Assembly (NCBI GenBank): GCA_017539325.1
Contig: JAFYHD010000132.1
Location: 1 to 34,499 of the forward strand
Reading direction: 5' to 3'
DNA: 34,499 nt
Source: a bacterium
GTDB lineage: Bacteria; Auribacterota; UBA3054
Shown: positions 13,479 through 22,800 of the stretch, piece by piece
Layout: every line of letters begins with the position of its first letter
Numbering within the stretch: the first letter of the stretch is position 1
Made by a program: the position numbers and the translations under genes
Notes under the pieces: model-generated
Databases searched by the model: none
The model's input: only the letters and a program-made list of their open reading frames with translations
Told to the model about the DNA's origin: nothing

Positions 13479-14933
13479 ATGAAAAACCATTATATATTAT
13501 TTGTTTTATGCTTTCTCCTAGGCCTAACTTCTTTGGCCGCCGGACCTCAGGAATGGAAGAAAGCTTTCAAGGACGCCAAAATAGAAGAATCCAGCGAAGT
13601 GGACATCCTGTATTTTGAGCAGTGCCAGGTCCCGGGCAAGGCCAAAGCGAAAGTTGAGGAAACGAATTTTAAGGAACTGAAAGCTGACGACCCGAAAGCC
13701 GAGGAAGTGAAAGATCCTTTCGATTCCGAGGCCGAATGGGGAAGCGACGACAAGCTGACAAACGCCAGGGAAAACATTCAGCATTACAATGAAGAGATCG
13801 CGAATATAAACGAGCAGCTGAAAAAATTGGATCCGGACGCCGATTTTGAGGAAGTTAAGAACCTGAAATTTGAACTGAAAGCCAACCAGGCCATGCTGGA
13901 GATCGCCCAGGAGGTCTTAGCCGAAATGGAAGGCAAATCGGCGGAAAAGGAAGTCTCCAAAAAGCCCGAGGAGAAGAAAGAGGTAAAAAAAGAGGAGAAG
14001 AAGGAGGAGAAAACCGCCGCCGAGAAACCCAAGAAGGGTCCTGAGGTCCATTTCGAGTCGACCTCCAAATATTACGACATTCCTTCGCTTGCAAGCGCTG
14101 CCAGCGACTGTTTCAGCCACGCCAGGGGCATCCTGGACGTCAATAGCGACGACGGGAAGATCCATTACAAAGTTTATTTCATTACGGATCCGAAGATGTG
14201 GAAAGCCCTCAAGAGGGAAGGAAAGCATTTTTCCCCCGCCAGGAACGCTGACTGGGATATGAAGAGCCGTTCCGTTCTGCTTTTCGCTTCGCCGGCCATC
14301 ACAAATTCCCTGGCGGCCAGCCTGAAATTTGCGATGGCTTCGCTGGCTTTCGAGCGGAAGATGCTGGAAGTCAATCCTAAGGAAGAAGCCAGCGACCTGG
14401 TGGCCAGGGGCTTTGCCTTCCACGTCTCGGGACTTAATTCCGTCGTCGACATCAACAAGGTGTTTTATCTTCCGGCCCTGAAGGAAAAGGACCTGCTCGC
14501 TCCCAGCGAACTCATCAATCCGACCAGAATGAACGATCCGAAGCGCTTGCTCTGCTTCTCAAGGCAGTGCGCCGCCGTGGTCGATTTTTTCATGAAACAC
14601 AGCAATTTCCTGAACAAATACATCCCCAGCTTGCAAGGCGGGAATTCCGGCTTCCGCAACAGCTTCCAGCACCTGGGCCTGGGCGAGGACTGGGCTGAGA
14701 ACTATGACGACTTCTGCAACAACATGACGACAAGGCTCTTCTTCCCGCTGACCGAAGCGGCCAACGACGCCGAGGCTTATTCCGAATGGAAACAGTCCCT
14801 GGAAAACGACGCTATCGCCCAAAAAGACAAGGAAGCCATGCTCCAGAGGAGAAAGGAGACGCGGGAACGCAGACACAACGAATATAAAAGCACTCACACC
14901 AGTAGTGGGAAACGCATCATTTATAGACACTAG
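13479..14933 (+). CDS. Secreted protein, tandem paralogue 2
   Basis: A 484-residue exported paralogue of the preceding protein. Signal peptide 1-21 (FVLCFLLGLTSLAA-GPQ). The N-terminal module (GPQEWKKAF) and the coiled coil are very close to copy 1: both contain RENIQHY-type starts, EVKNL/EVRNL and LEIAQEVLAE. The linker here is Lys/Glu-rich (KKEEKKEEK) instead of PAEPEK. The C-terminal domain has VYFITDPKMWKALK, SVLLFASPAI, AASLKFAMASLAFER, LINPTRMNDPKR and GGNSGFRNSFQHL, then YDDFCNNM and LFFPLTEAA shared with copy 1. No catalytic HExxH is present. The gene lies 23 bp after copy 1 with a GAGGAA ribosome site, in the same operon. Confidence 0.82.
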   Translation: MKNHYILFVLCFLLGLTSLAAGPQEWKKAFKDAKIEESSEVDILYFEQCQVPGKAKAKVEETNFKELKADDPKAEEVKDPFDSEAEWGSDDKLTNARENIQHYNEEIANINEQLKKLDPDADFEEVKNLKFELKANQAMLEIAQEVLAEMEGKSAEKEVSKKPEEKKEVKKEEKKEEKTAAEKPKKGPEVHFESTSKYYDIPSLASAASDCFSHARGILDVNSDDGKIHYKVYFITDPKMWKALKREGKHFSPARNADWDMKSRSVLLFASPAITNSLAASLKFAMASLAFERKMLEVNPKEEASDLVARGFAFHVSGLNSVVDINKVFYLPALKEKDLLAPSELINPTRMNDPKRLLCFSRQCAAVVDFFMKHSNFLNKYIPSLQGGNSGFRNSFQHLGLGEDWAENYDDFCNNMTTRLFFPLTEAANDAEAYSEWKQSLENDAIAQKDKEAMLQRRKETRERRHNEYKSTHTSSGKRIIYRH

Positions 14934-14939
14934 GATGTT

Positions 14940-16139
14940 ATGAAAGCGTTCTTAGGCTCCTCTTTATTAGTGTTAGCACTTTTTTGCGCGGCTGAACTTT
15001 CCGCCGGGTTCGGCGAAGGCTACGGCGCTTATTGCAAAGCTCCCGCAAGCTTTAAAGAAGGCTTGTTCGAAATTTATTATCCGCCGAAACACGTCGCTCC
15101 CGGGCCGGATCCCTCCGTTACCCAGGTGGTCGCCCAGGTCGCCAAACAGCTCTCTCCCGAAGAATACGCCCACGCCAAGGAAGAATTGGCGCGCCGCAGC
15201 AAGGAGCTTGCGGAAGCCGAGAAGAGAGTCAATAAGCTCAAGGAAGAGTTCGACGAGGAAGCGCTGGAATACGCGGAGATGAGATACAAGCAGGCCAAGA
15301 GCAAGCACGACGAGGTCAATTCGAAGATAAAATCGCACGACCTTTGGGTGGAGGAGCAGAAAAACAAAGCCAAAAAGAAAGCGGAGAAACCGAAGGTAAA
15401 GGAGACGCACCAGGCCGAAACGGAGAAATATTTCCGCTTGAGAAACGTCATGAGGAACGCGACCACGGCGGTCACGATGATGCATTTCCTGGGCGACAAC
15501 GCTGTAACGAACCATTTCCCCTGGCCGGACGCTTCCATAAAAGTTTACGTAGTCAACGACAAGGCGGTCTACAAGAAACTGAAAACGAAGCGCCCCTTCA
15601 TATGCCCGGTCGAAAACATCTGCATGGACAAATCGGGAAAGGAAATGCTCGTTTACGTCGATGAAAAACTCACCAACAATTTCCAGGCGGCCTTCAACTA
15701 TATGGTCTGTGGAAAGGCCTTCGACGAGTTTATGGAGCTGGTTACCGTAAAAGACGGCGCCGGGGACGTTGTGAGGGTCGGATATTGCGCGAACGCGGCC
15801 AATCTGAATGTTGTGACAACAGTTGACGGCGATTATGACCTGCCAGTCCTTGAAGAGAAAAAGCTTTTCTTAGCTTCCCAAATGATAGACCCGAGCGCCA
15901 TTGACAGCCGGGAGAGATGCCTGTACTATCTCCGCCAGGCCAAAGCTTTCACCAAACCGCTGATAGACCTGGGAGATTCGGAATTCACCACGTTTCTTAA
16001 GAACGCCAAGGGCGGCAATTCCAGGATGCGTCGTAATTTCGAGCCAATACGGCTCCCCAAAGAATGGGGCGACGGCTTCGACACCTTCTGCATGAGGCTG
16101 CATGAGCAGGCTTTCCTGCCGCTCACGAAAAGCAAATAA
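14940..16139 (+). CDS. Secreted protein, tandem paralogue 3 (divergent, shorter)
   Basis: A 399-residue exported member of the same family. Signal peptide 1-22 (SSLLVLALFCAAELSA-GFG). The N-terminal module is looser (YGAYCKAPASFKEG, then FEIYYPP). The coiled coil runs about 75-140 and the linker is short. The C-terminal domain keeps the order of elements: KVYVVNDKAVYKKL, MLVYVDEKLTNNF, a helix QAAFNYMVCGKAFDEFM in place of an HExxH helix, YYLRQAKAFTKPLI, and KGGNSRMRRNFEPI followed by LPLTK near the end. It starts 6 bp after copy 2 with only a weak AGGA site, suggesting coupling. Its stop is 2 bp from the end of a converging gene. Confidence 0.8.
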   Translation: MKAFLGSSLLVLALFCAAELSAGFGEGYGAYCKAPASFKEGLFEIYYPPKHVAPGPDPSVTQVVAQVAKQLSPEEYAHAKEELARRSKELAEAEKRVNKLKEEFDEEALEYAEMRYKQAKSKHDEVNSKIKSHDLWVEEQKNKAKKKAEKPKVKETHQAETEKYFRLRNVMRNATTAVTMMHFLGDNAVTNHFPWPDASIKVYVVNDKAVYKKLKTKRPFICPVENICMDKSGKEMLVYVDEKLTNNFQAAFNYMVCGKAFDEFMELVTVKDGAGDVVRVGYCANAANLNVVTTVDGDYDLPVLEEKKLFLASQMIDPSAIDSRERCLYYLRQAKAFTKPLIDLGDSEFTTFLKNAKGGNSRMRRNFEPIRLPKEWGDGFDTFCMRLHEQAFLPLTKSK

Positions 16140-16141
16140 AC

Positions 16142-17926
16142 TTACTTATCGCGCCTTTGCCCGTTGTTCCAGACTTCGTTGTTTTGATAGTCGAAAGTCT
16201 TGGGAGAGATGGCTGTTTTGGCCTTGGACAATATCATGTTGCCCAGGGCATTTAATTTGAATTTGGCAGTGTTGACGTTCCCTATGTAAGAGGCGTGGGC
16301 GGGATTGCTAAGATCGTTGATGATCGTTCCGCCGGCAAAAAGCGAATCGTAGGCCTTGCTGCAGGAGAGGCTGTTGATCTGTCCTTTCTCGTTGGCAACG
16401 GTCTCCACGATCCCCGAGTAAGTGAAGACGGTCGGATAATGGCGCTCCATTGTGCCGTCGCTGTTTCCCAGCACGGTTATCCTCGGCTTGACGTCCAGGA
16501 AGAGTTCCGGGGAACCTTTTCTCAAAACTCTGAGCGTCACATTCGTTACCGGGATCGAACTTTCTTTCCCAAAGTAGAGCTCTTCTTCCGAGGGGTCCCA
16601 CAGGATCTTGCCTGAGAAACTGTCGGATCCCGTAAGAGCGATCTTGGAAGGACCGGAGTATTCTTCCGTGCCGTCGGATAATCTGACGTGCCAGGCGCGG
16701 TCTTTGTTGGGGAGGTATAGCTCGTATTCGCTTTCGGCGACCAGGTTGCTGATGACGAAGGGTATCTCCATGACCGCGTTTGTGGAGACTTCCACGGTCC
16801 TGTACAGGGAGATCTCCGGCATGTTGTAGTCCAAAAGCTGACCGGAATAGCCGGCGCGCACAACGCAGTTGCTGATCATGCCGTAGGGAAGAGACTTGTT
16901 GGAATTAACCTTCATTTCGGAGATGTTGCCCTGGCAGGTAAAAGTGCTGTTGATTATGTCGGCGTCCTTGACAGAAATCGTTTTGACAAAGAAGTTCGTG
17001 TAATTAAGAGTCGTTTTATTGTAGTCGCGGACGGCGAAGTAGGCGTCCCTTATGCCGCACGATCCCCGTTCAATAGGGTATGAGGAGGCGGTTTTGAAAG
17101 CGGTGACGTTGAAAGTTTTAAGGAATTTGGAACGTACCATTCCGCCAAAGAAAGCGCCGCCTTTTATCTGCATGTCTTTGAGCCCGTCCAAAAGAGAAAC
17201 GATGTCAGCGTTCACCACGCCGCCGTAGCATTTGGCCTCCTTGGTGTACTTGTCTTTTACTATCTGGGAGGCGACCGTAAAAGTCCTCATATTGTCTTTG
17301 GATTCGATGATGCCGTGGGTGCCGCCGGTCGCGGGATCGAAGTAAAGGTTGCCGCCTTTTATGGAAGTGTACTGAAGCTGGTCTTTAACGACGAGATCCG
17401 CCCAGACGTTGCCTCCCCAGTACTCCGTCCTTTGCTTTTCAGTATTCTGGAAAACTTTGCCGCTGATGTTTAGGTTGGTTATCCTTCCCTTGATCCTCAT
17501 CATGCCGCCGGCGCCCAAAGGTGAACCAAGGTCGCCGCCCACTATGGTAAGGTAGCGGATGTTGCCGATTATCGTGACGTCTTGGACGAAGCCGGCGTGG
17601 TCCAATCCGGGAGGGAAGGTCACGTTGAGGGATTTCAGGATGCCGTCGCAGTAGATCTCCCTGATCTTCACGTTGGCGGGAGTCTTGGCGTATTTCTGCT
17701 GAGGGGCTACGGTAAGCGTGCCGTCAAGGTAAAAAACGCCGGCGTCGGTCACCCTGATGTCCCAGACGTCCGTTCCCATGACTGGGATGGCTTCCAGGGT
17801 GCCGTTGCCGAAGTAGGTGGCCTTCATGTTGCCGAACTGGACGGTCTGCGTCCTCTCTTTCTTGGCGAAAAGCGAGAGCGCTCCGAAAATTATCAATACT
17901 AAGAGGGAAGCGTTTATTTTCCGCAT
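16142..17926 (-). CDS. Secreted protein, probable parallel beta-helix (paralogue A)
   Basis: A 594-residue exported protein of unknown function. Signal peptide 1-21 (LLVLIIFGALSLFA-KKE). From about 80 to 350 it consists of irregular short strands separated by Gly/Asn turns with recurring patterns such as 'LTIVGGDLGS', 'NLNISGKV', 'QIKGGAFFGG' and 'MRTFTVA'. I read this as a right-handed parallel beta-helix. An Ig-like beta domain may follow at about 390-500. The C-terminus (SLFAGGTII, ASYIGNV, FDYQNNEVWNNG) is shared with its neighbour at 17948-19717. There is no sorting signal or membrane anchor. It lies 21 bp downstream of that neighbour with an AAGGA ribosome site, so they form an operon. 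Confidence 0.78.
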   Translation of the reverse strand: MRKINASLLVLIIFGALSLFAKKERTQTVQFGNMKATYFGNGTLEAIPVMGTDVWDIRVTDAGVFYLDGTLTVAPQQKYAKTPANVKIREIYCDGILKSLNVTFPPGLDHAGFVQDVTIIGNIRYLTIVGGDLGSPLGAGGMMRIKGRITNLNISGKVFQNTEKQRTEYWGGNVWADLVVKDQLQYTSIKGGNLYFDPATGGTHGIIESKDNMRTFTVASQIVKDKYTKEAKCYGGVVNADIVSLLDGLKDMQIKGGAFFGGMVRSKFLKTFNVTAFKTASSYPIERGSCGIRDAYFAVRDYNKTTLNYTNFFVKTISVKDADIINSTFTCQGNISEMKVNSNKSLPYGMISNCVVRAGYSGQLLDYNMPEISLYRTVEVSTNAVMEIPFVISNLVAESEYELYLPNKDRAWHVRLSDGTEEYSGPSKIALTGSDSFSGKILWDPSEEELYFGKESSIPVTNVTLRVLRKGSPELFLDVKPRITVLGNSDGTMERHYPTVFTYSGIVETVANEKGQINSLSCSKAYDSLFAGGTIINDLSNPAHASYIGNVNTAKFKLNALGNMILSKAKTAISPKTFDYQNNEVWNNGQRRDK

Positions 17927-17947
17927 GTTTTTTCCTTGCTGACTGAT

Positions 17948-19717
17948 TTACTTTTTACGCGCGCCGCCGATCCAGACTTCGTTGTTTTCGTAATCGAAGT
18001 ATTTGTCCAGCTTGATGTTCTTTTTGGAATAGAGCAAGTTTCCTTTGGCGCTGCCGCTTGCCTTGAAGGAGTTGAGGGAGCCCATGTAGGTGGCGTGTTC
18101 GGATGTCCCGTCGCTGGATAGGAGCAAGCCGCCCGCGAAAAGGCTGTTACTAGCCTCGCAGCAATTGACGGCGCTGATGTTCCCTGGATAGACCTTGCGC
18201 TGGGGAGCGGCTGAGGAGGCGGAATGGATGAAGTTCGTGGAGGTGACTTCCTTCTTATTCTGCCTGACCCTGATGGTTAGGGGCAGTTCCGTGTGTCTCC
18301 TGGGGGAGGCTCCGTAGGAAACTCTGATCTTTATGTTGGTCAGGGTGTAATACTCGGTGCCGCTGAAATCGAAGTCGCCCAGGGCGGGATCCCAGACGAA
18401 GGTGCCGGAAACGGCATTTTCGCCGCTTACGTCATACATGTCGAACCCCGAGAAAGTTTCGTTGACAGTGTTCGAAATGAAGCAGCCCCAGGCCAGTCCG
18501 CGGGAAGCGATGCAAATTGAAGAAACGCCTTCGGAGGGAAGGTTGGTGACGGAAAACGGCAGAGTGAAGACGCAGTTGGTGCCGGCCTGCAGTATCCCGC
18601 TGTTTGGGGCGCTGGCGAAAATGACGGGGGAGGAGATGTAATTGTTCTCGTAGCCAACGCCGGCGTAGACGAAAGTGTTGAATATGGTTCCGCCTTCGCC
18701 GCTCTTATCCGCGCTGGCTTTCAAGCTCTTCAGGCTGCCGTGGGATGAGATCAGGGAATCGCGGGCGTTGACCGAGCGCAGGGAAACGGCGCCCATGTAG
18801 TAGTTCGTGAAATTGTCGGGATTGGCGTCGCTCATCGTTCTTAGGGAAGCGTTCAGAAGGCCGTAATCCTCTCTTGGAGCCGGCAGGGCGAGGGCGGAGG
18901 CGTTTGGCCCGCTGACGGTCACTTTACCGATCCTCTGGGCCTTGACGAGCCCCATTTGCCAGCCGCCGCCGACGATGTTCAAGTTGTCGATGGAAGAGGA
19001 GGCGGCAAGATCGGCGCTGGCAAACCCGCCCTTAAGATAGGCGAGCCCCAAGGCGTCCTTCATGAGATAGGACTTCAGGGCGAATTTCTTGACGGTTCCG
19101 GAGACGTTAAAGCAAGCCAGGCGCTGCTCCTTCAGCCCGGGGAGGAAGGAATAATTGCCGCCGGTTATTAGGCAGGAACCCAGGTTGCCCTTTATGGAGA
19201 CGTCGGCCCAGAGGTCGCCGCCCCAGTAGGTCAGTTCTCCCGTGGCTTTGTCCTTGTGCTTCAGTCCGGAAATTTTCAGCTGCTCCACGGAGCCTTTTAT
19301 TGAAACAAGACCGTCGCCCGCCTCGTTGGAACCAAGGTCGCCGCCCAAGATCGTTATGCTCTGCATGGCGCTGTCAACGTAAAGGTCCTTGAGATAGCCG
19401 ACTCCATTGCCGCCGGGAGGGAAGGTGATCTTGAGGGAGCGCAAGGCCGGAGCGCTGAGGCTGCGGATCTTCACGCAGAAGTTGGTGGGATCGTTCTCCA
19501 GAGGCCTGATCGTCAAGGTCGCTTTGGCAGCCAAAGCGGCGTTGTCCACGACCTTCAGATCCCAGACGTCCCATTTCCCGCCGTTGCTGTAGGGGGAGGC
19601 GACACAGTAGCCTTTTCCGGAGTAAGTAAGACGCATGCCGCCGAATAAAACGGTATCGGCGGAGAAGGCGGACATGCTGAGGCAAAAGAGGAAAACCGAG
19701 AGTAGACCTGATCTCAT
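17948..19717 (-). CDS. Secreted protein, probable parallel beta-helix (paralogue B)
   Basis: A 589-residue exported protein, first of a two-gene operon. Signal peptide 1-19 (LLSVFLFCLSMSAFS-ADT). Like its paralogue it has beta-helix-like rungs (SITILGGDLGSNEAGDG, SVEQLKISG, YWGGDLWADVSIKG, SCLITGGNYSFLPG, NLNIVGGGW), a later Ig-like region (GILQAGTNCVFTLPFSV), and the shared end NSLFAGGLLL, ATYMGSLNSF and FDYENNEVWIGG. The pair YWGG[DN][LV]WAD and GGDLGS are the clearest shared signatures. I cannot name the family. Polymorphic-outer-membrane-type or adhesin-like proteins are possible comparisons, but no autotransporter barrel is present, so release or loose surface attachment is more likely. 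Confidence 0.78.
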   Translation of the reverse strand: MRSGLLSVFLFCLSMSAFSADTVLFGGMRLTYSGKGYCVASPYSNGGKWDVWDLKVVDNAALAAKATLTIRPLENDPTNFCVKIRSLSAPALRSLKITFPPGGNGVGYLKDLYVDSAMQSITILGGDLGSNEAGDGLVSIKGSVEQLKISGLKHKDKATGELTYWGGDLWADVSIKGNLGSCLITGGNYSFLPGLKEQRLACFNVSGTVKKFALKSYLMKDALGLAYLKGGFASADLAASSSIDNLNIVGGGWQMGLVKAQRIGKVTVSGPNASALALPAPREDYGLLNASLRTMSDANPDNFTNYYMGAVSLRSVNARDSLISSHGSLKSLKASADKSGEGGTIFNTFVYAGVGYENNYISSPVIFASAPNSGILQAGTNCVFTLPFSVTNLPSEGVSSICIASRGLAWGCFISNTVNETFSGFDMYDVSGENAVSGTFVWDPALGDFDFSGTEYYTLTNIKIRVSYGASPRRHTELPLTIRVRQNKKEVTSTNFIHSASSAAPQRKVYPGNISAVNCCEASNSLFAGGLLLSSDGTSEHATYMGSLNSFKASGSAKGNLLYSKKNIKLDKYFDYENNEVWIGGARKK

Positions 19718-19745
19718 AGGCGTAAAATCTTTAGTTAACTATGTA

Positions 19746-19754
19746 ATTTTATCA
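19746..19754 (-). promoter_or_regulatory. Candidate extended -10 promoter for the beta-helix gene pair
   Basis: On the minus strand the sequence reads TGATAAAAT, an extended -10 element, 28 bp before the ATG at 19717. A -35 box is not convincing at 17 bp. It faces away from the strong promoter at 19793-19821, making this a divergent control region of 165 bp. Confidence 0.4.
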
Positions 19755-19792
19755 TAAACTCGGGAATTTAGTTTCTCAAAGGTCTATTCAAG

Positions 19793-19821
19793 TTGACAAA
19801 AATTGCGCCATTTAATAAAAT
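19793..19821 (+). promoter_or_regulatory. Sigma-70-type promoter for the 1466-residue PEP-CTERM protein
   Basis: A perfect -35 TTGACA (19793-19798), a 17-bp spacer and -10 TAAAAT (19816-19821) make the best sigma-70 promoter in the window. Transcription would start near 19828, giving a leader of about 55 nt with an AAGGAG ribosome site at 19870-19875. Confidence 0.8.
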
Positions 19822-19882
19822 TTCCCTATCTTACCTAGACCTGTTTTTATAGGCCGCACCCAATTAACCAAGGAGTTCATTT

Positions 19883-22800
19883 ATGAAACGTTTACTTCTC
19901 CTGGCGCTTCTTTTGGCGCTTTCCTCCACGCTTATGGCCGTGACCATCTACGAAGAGGATTTCGAGAGCTACGAGACCGGTACCGAACTGGTCGGTAACG
20001 TTGAGGGCTGGAATTTCTTTTCCACCTACGACGGCAGTTCCACCATCGTCGAGAACGAGAGCGGCATTTCCAGCAAATGCCTGAAAATGCAGCAGACCGA
20101 CGGCGGTTCGGCGGACTACGACATGATCTTCAGCCCGAAGTTCGATATGTCTACAGAAGATCCTCTTAGACAGCTGGTGAGAGTTTCCGCCACCGTGGTC
20201 CCATCCAGCGAGACCGACATCATGGCGCTCTACGCCGTAAACGGCGAGACCAACCGTTTCGCCTATCTGCACATGAACGTGGCGAAAGGCGAGCTTACTT
20301 CCTATCCCACCGGCGCGACGCTGACCAATCTCCACAAGGACAATACGCCCAACCAGATCTCCATACTGTGGGACAACTACGACAACACCATCAGGGAGAT
20401 CACCTGCAACGGCGAAGCCCAGGCCTGCCATATCCCCATGAGCGGCAGTTTCTATGGGCAGCCCGTCAGGATCCGCTTCTCCACGCAGTTCGGCACCAGG
20501 AAAGACTGGGTCACCTACTACGACGATGTCAAGGTGGAAGTTGAACCGCGCTACTCTGGCCCGCACCTGTTCATTGACACGAACAGCCTGACTCTTAAGA
20601 AGAAAGCCCAGGGACACCTGACTCTTCAGAACGCCGGATCCGAAGGAGACATCACCTTCTCTATCACCAAGAGCGAAGGCGCCGATTGGCTGACCGTCAG
20701 CCCCTCTAGCGGCACTTACAACGGCACCAAGGACCTGACCCTCTCCACCAGCGGCGACAAGGATTACGCCAGAGCGAAGTTCACCATCGACGCCGGCGAT
20801 GCCGGAAAAGAAGTGGTGAGCGTTTACTGGGTGAACGGCACGGTCTTCTACAAAGAAGACTTTGAGGAACCCTTCATGACTATGGGCGACCTGCAGACTC
20901 AGGAAGGCTGGATGGTCAGAAGCTCCACAGGCTCCAGCAACAACAAGGCCGAGATCGAAAAGCCCGAGTTCGCTGACAGCCAGGTCATGCACGCTTACAG
21001 GTCCACCGGCTACGACGGCGTAAGAAAGGGCGGCCGCTCCGACAGCTCGCCCATTGAAGGCTGCCCGGCTCTGGCCGTGGTGAAAGTTTCCGGCAAGGTC
21101 TATTGGGATTCTGCTTCCAACGCCGGCAGCATCTACATCGCCACGCCTGACACCGCCAAGCCCTTCTGTATGAAGATCAGAAAGACTGACGGCCAGAACA
21201 CCTTCTATCTCTACCAGATGAGAGACGGCAGCTACAATCCTCCCGATGCGTTCAGCGGCAAGACCTGGCCCATGGACGAGTGGGTCTACATCTCCTATAC
21301 CATCGACTTCGCCTCCATGAAGGGCGTGGAAGTCCAGATCGGCGAGGAAGTGGCGGACATCTCCGACTACAACCTCTACGACGTGGCCGTCAAAGCCTTC
21401 ACCGGCCTCTCCTTCTGCACCGACAAAGCTAGTGGCGGCGACGACTGGGACGCCAAGTTCTACTTCGACGACATCCAGTGCGAATACATCCCCAGGGGCG
21501 ACGAGCCCATCATGGGCATCGACAACGACACTTTCCACACCGGCTTGACGGCTGAAAGCGGTGAAGTGACGCTGGTCAACGCCGGCGGCGGCAGCTTCGA
21601 CTACAGCGCCTCCGTTATCATGGGCGGCAGCTGGCTCTCCATCGCAGATCCCGCCAGCGGCACCTGCGAAGACGAAGCCAAGATCGTCTTCAACATCGAC
21701 CGTTCCGGCATGAGCGAGGACTATTACCGCGGCGTGATCAACATTGATTGCGGCACGGCCGGCTCCACCAACGTCCTTGTGACGGCTGGCGCCGGACACA
21801 TCATCTACAAGGAAGACTTCGAGGAACCCTTCATGCAGGTCGGCGACCTCCAGGGCCAGGATGGCTGGGTCGTCCGCGGCACCAACTGCGCTGACAGCAA
21901 TGAAGCCTACGTCGTCGACGCGCACGATACGCACTGCATGCACGCCAAGCGCGCCCAGGGCTACGACGGCATCAGGAACAACTCCATGTCCGGCTGCCCC
22001 GAGAACCAGCTCGTGAAATTCTCTTACAGGATCTACTGGGACGACCAGTCCGAGGCGCAGAACGTCTATCTGGCCACCCCGGCCGGCATGAAGCCCTTCT
22101 GCATGAAGATCAGGAGAAAAGACGACGGCACCTTCTATCTCTACCAGATGATGGACGGCGCCTATCGTCCGCCGCTGGATGGCGTCAGCTGGTCCCTGAA
22201 CGAATGGATCCCCATCTCCTATACCCTGGACTTCCGTTCCAACAGCGGCGTGACAGTCCAGATTGGCGACGACGAGGCTGACATCAACACCTTGGAACTC
22301 TACGGCAACTACAAGAAGCTGGAAGGCTTCTCCTTCTGCACGGACGGTTCCGGCAACGAATTCGACTCCCTCTTCTATTTCGACGACTTCAAGATGGAAG
22401 TTCTTGACAGGCCGGCCGATCCCAAGCTCTTCCTGACCAAGGACAGAGTGGTGGTCGGCTTCGACGCCGAGACCGGCGCTTTGGCCATCCAGAACGCTGG
22501 CGCCGGCAGCTTCGAATGGACCGCTTCCTTCCCGGATGATCCCTCCTGGCTGGAACTGGTCGCCGAGCACGGCACCTGCGAAAAAGAAGACGAGATCCGT
22601 TTCAAGATCCTGAGAGACGAGATGGAGTCTGACTACTACCGCACCATCATGCACATCGACGCCGGAGCCGCCGGCGAAGCCGACGTGATAATATGCGTCT
22701 GCTCCGGTTCTGTCTTCTACAAGGAAGACTTTGAGGAACCCTATATGCAGGTCGGCGATCTGCAGAACCAGGACGGCTGGTGCGTCAGGAACGGCGGCTA

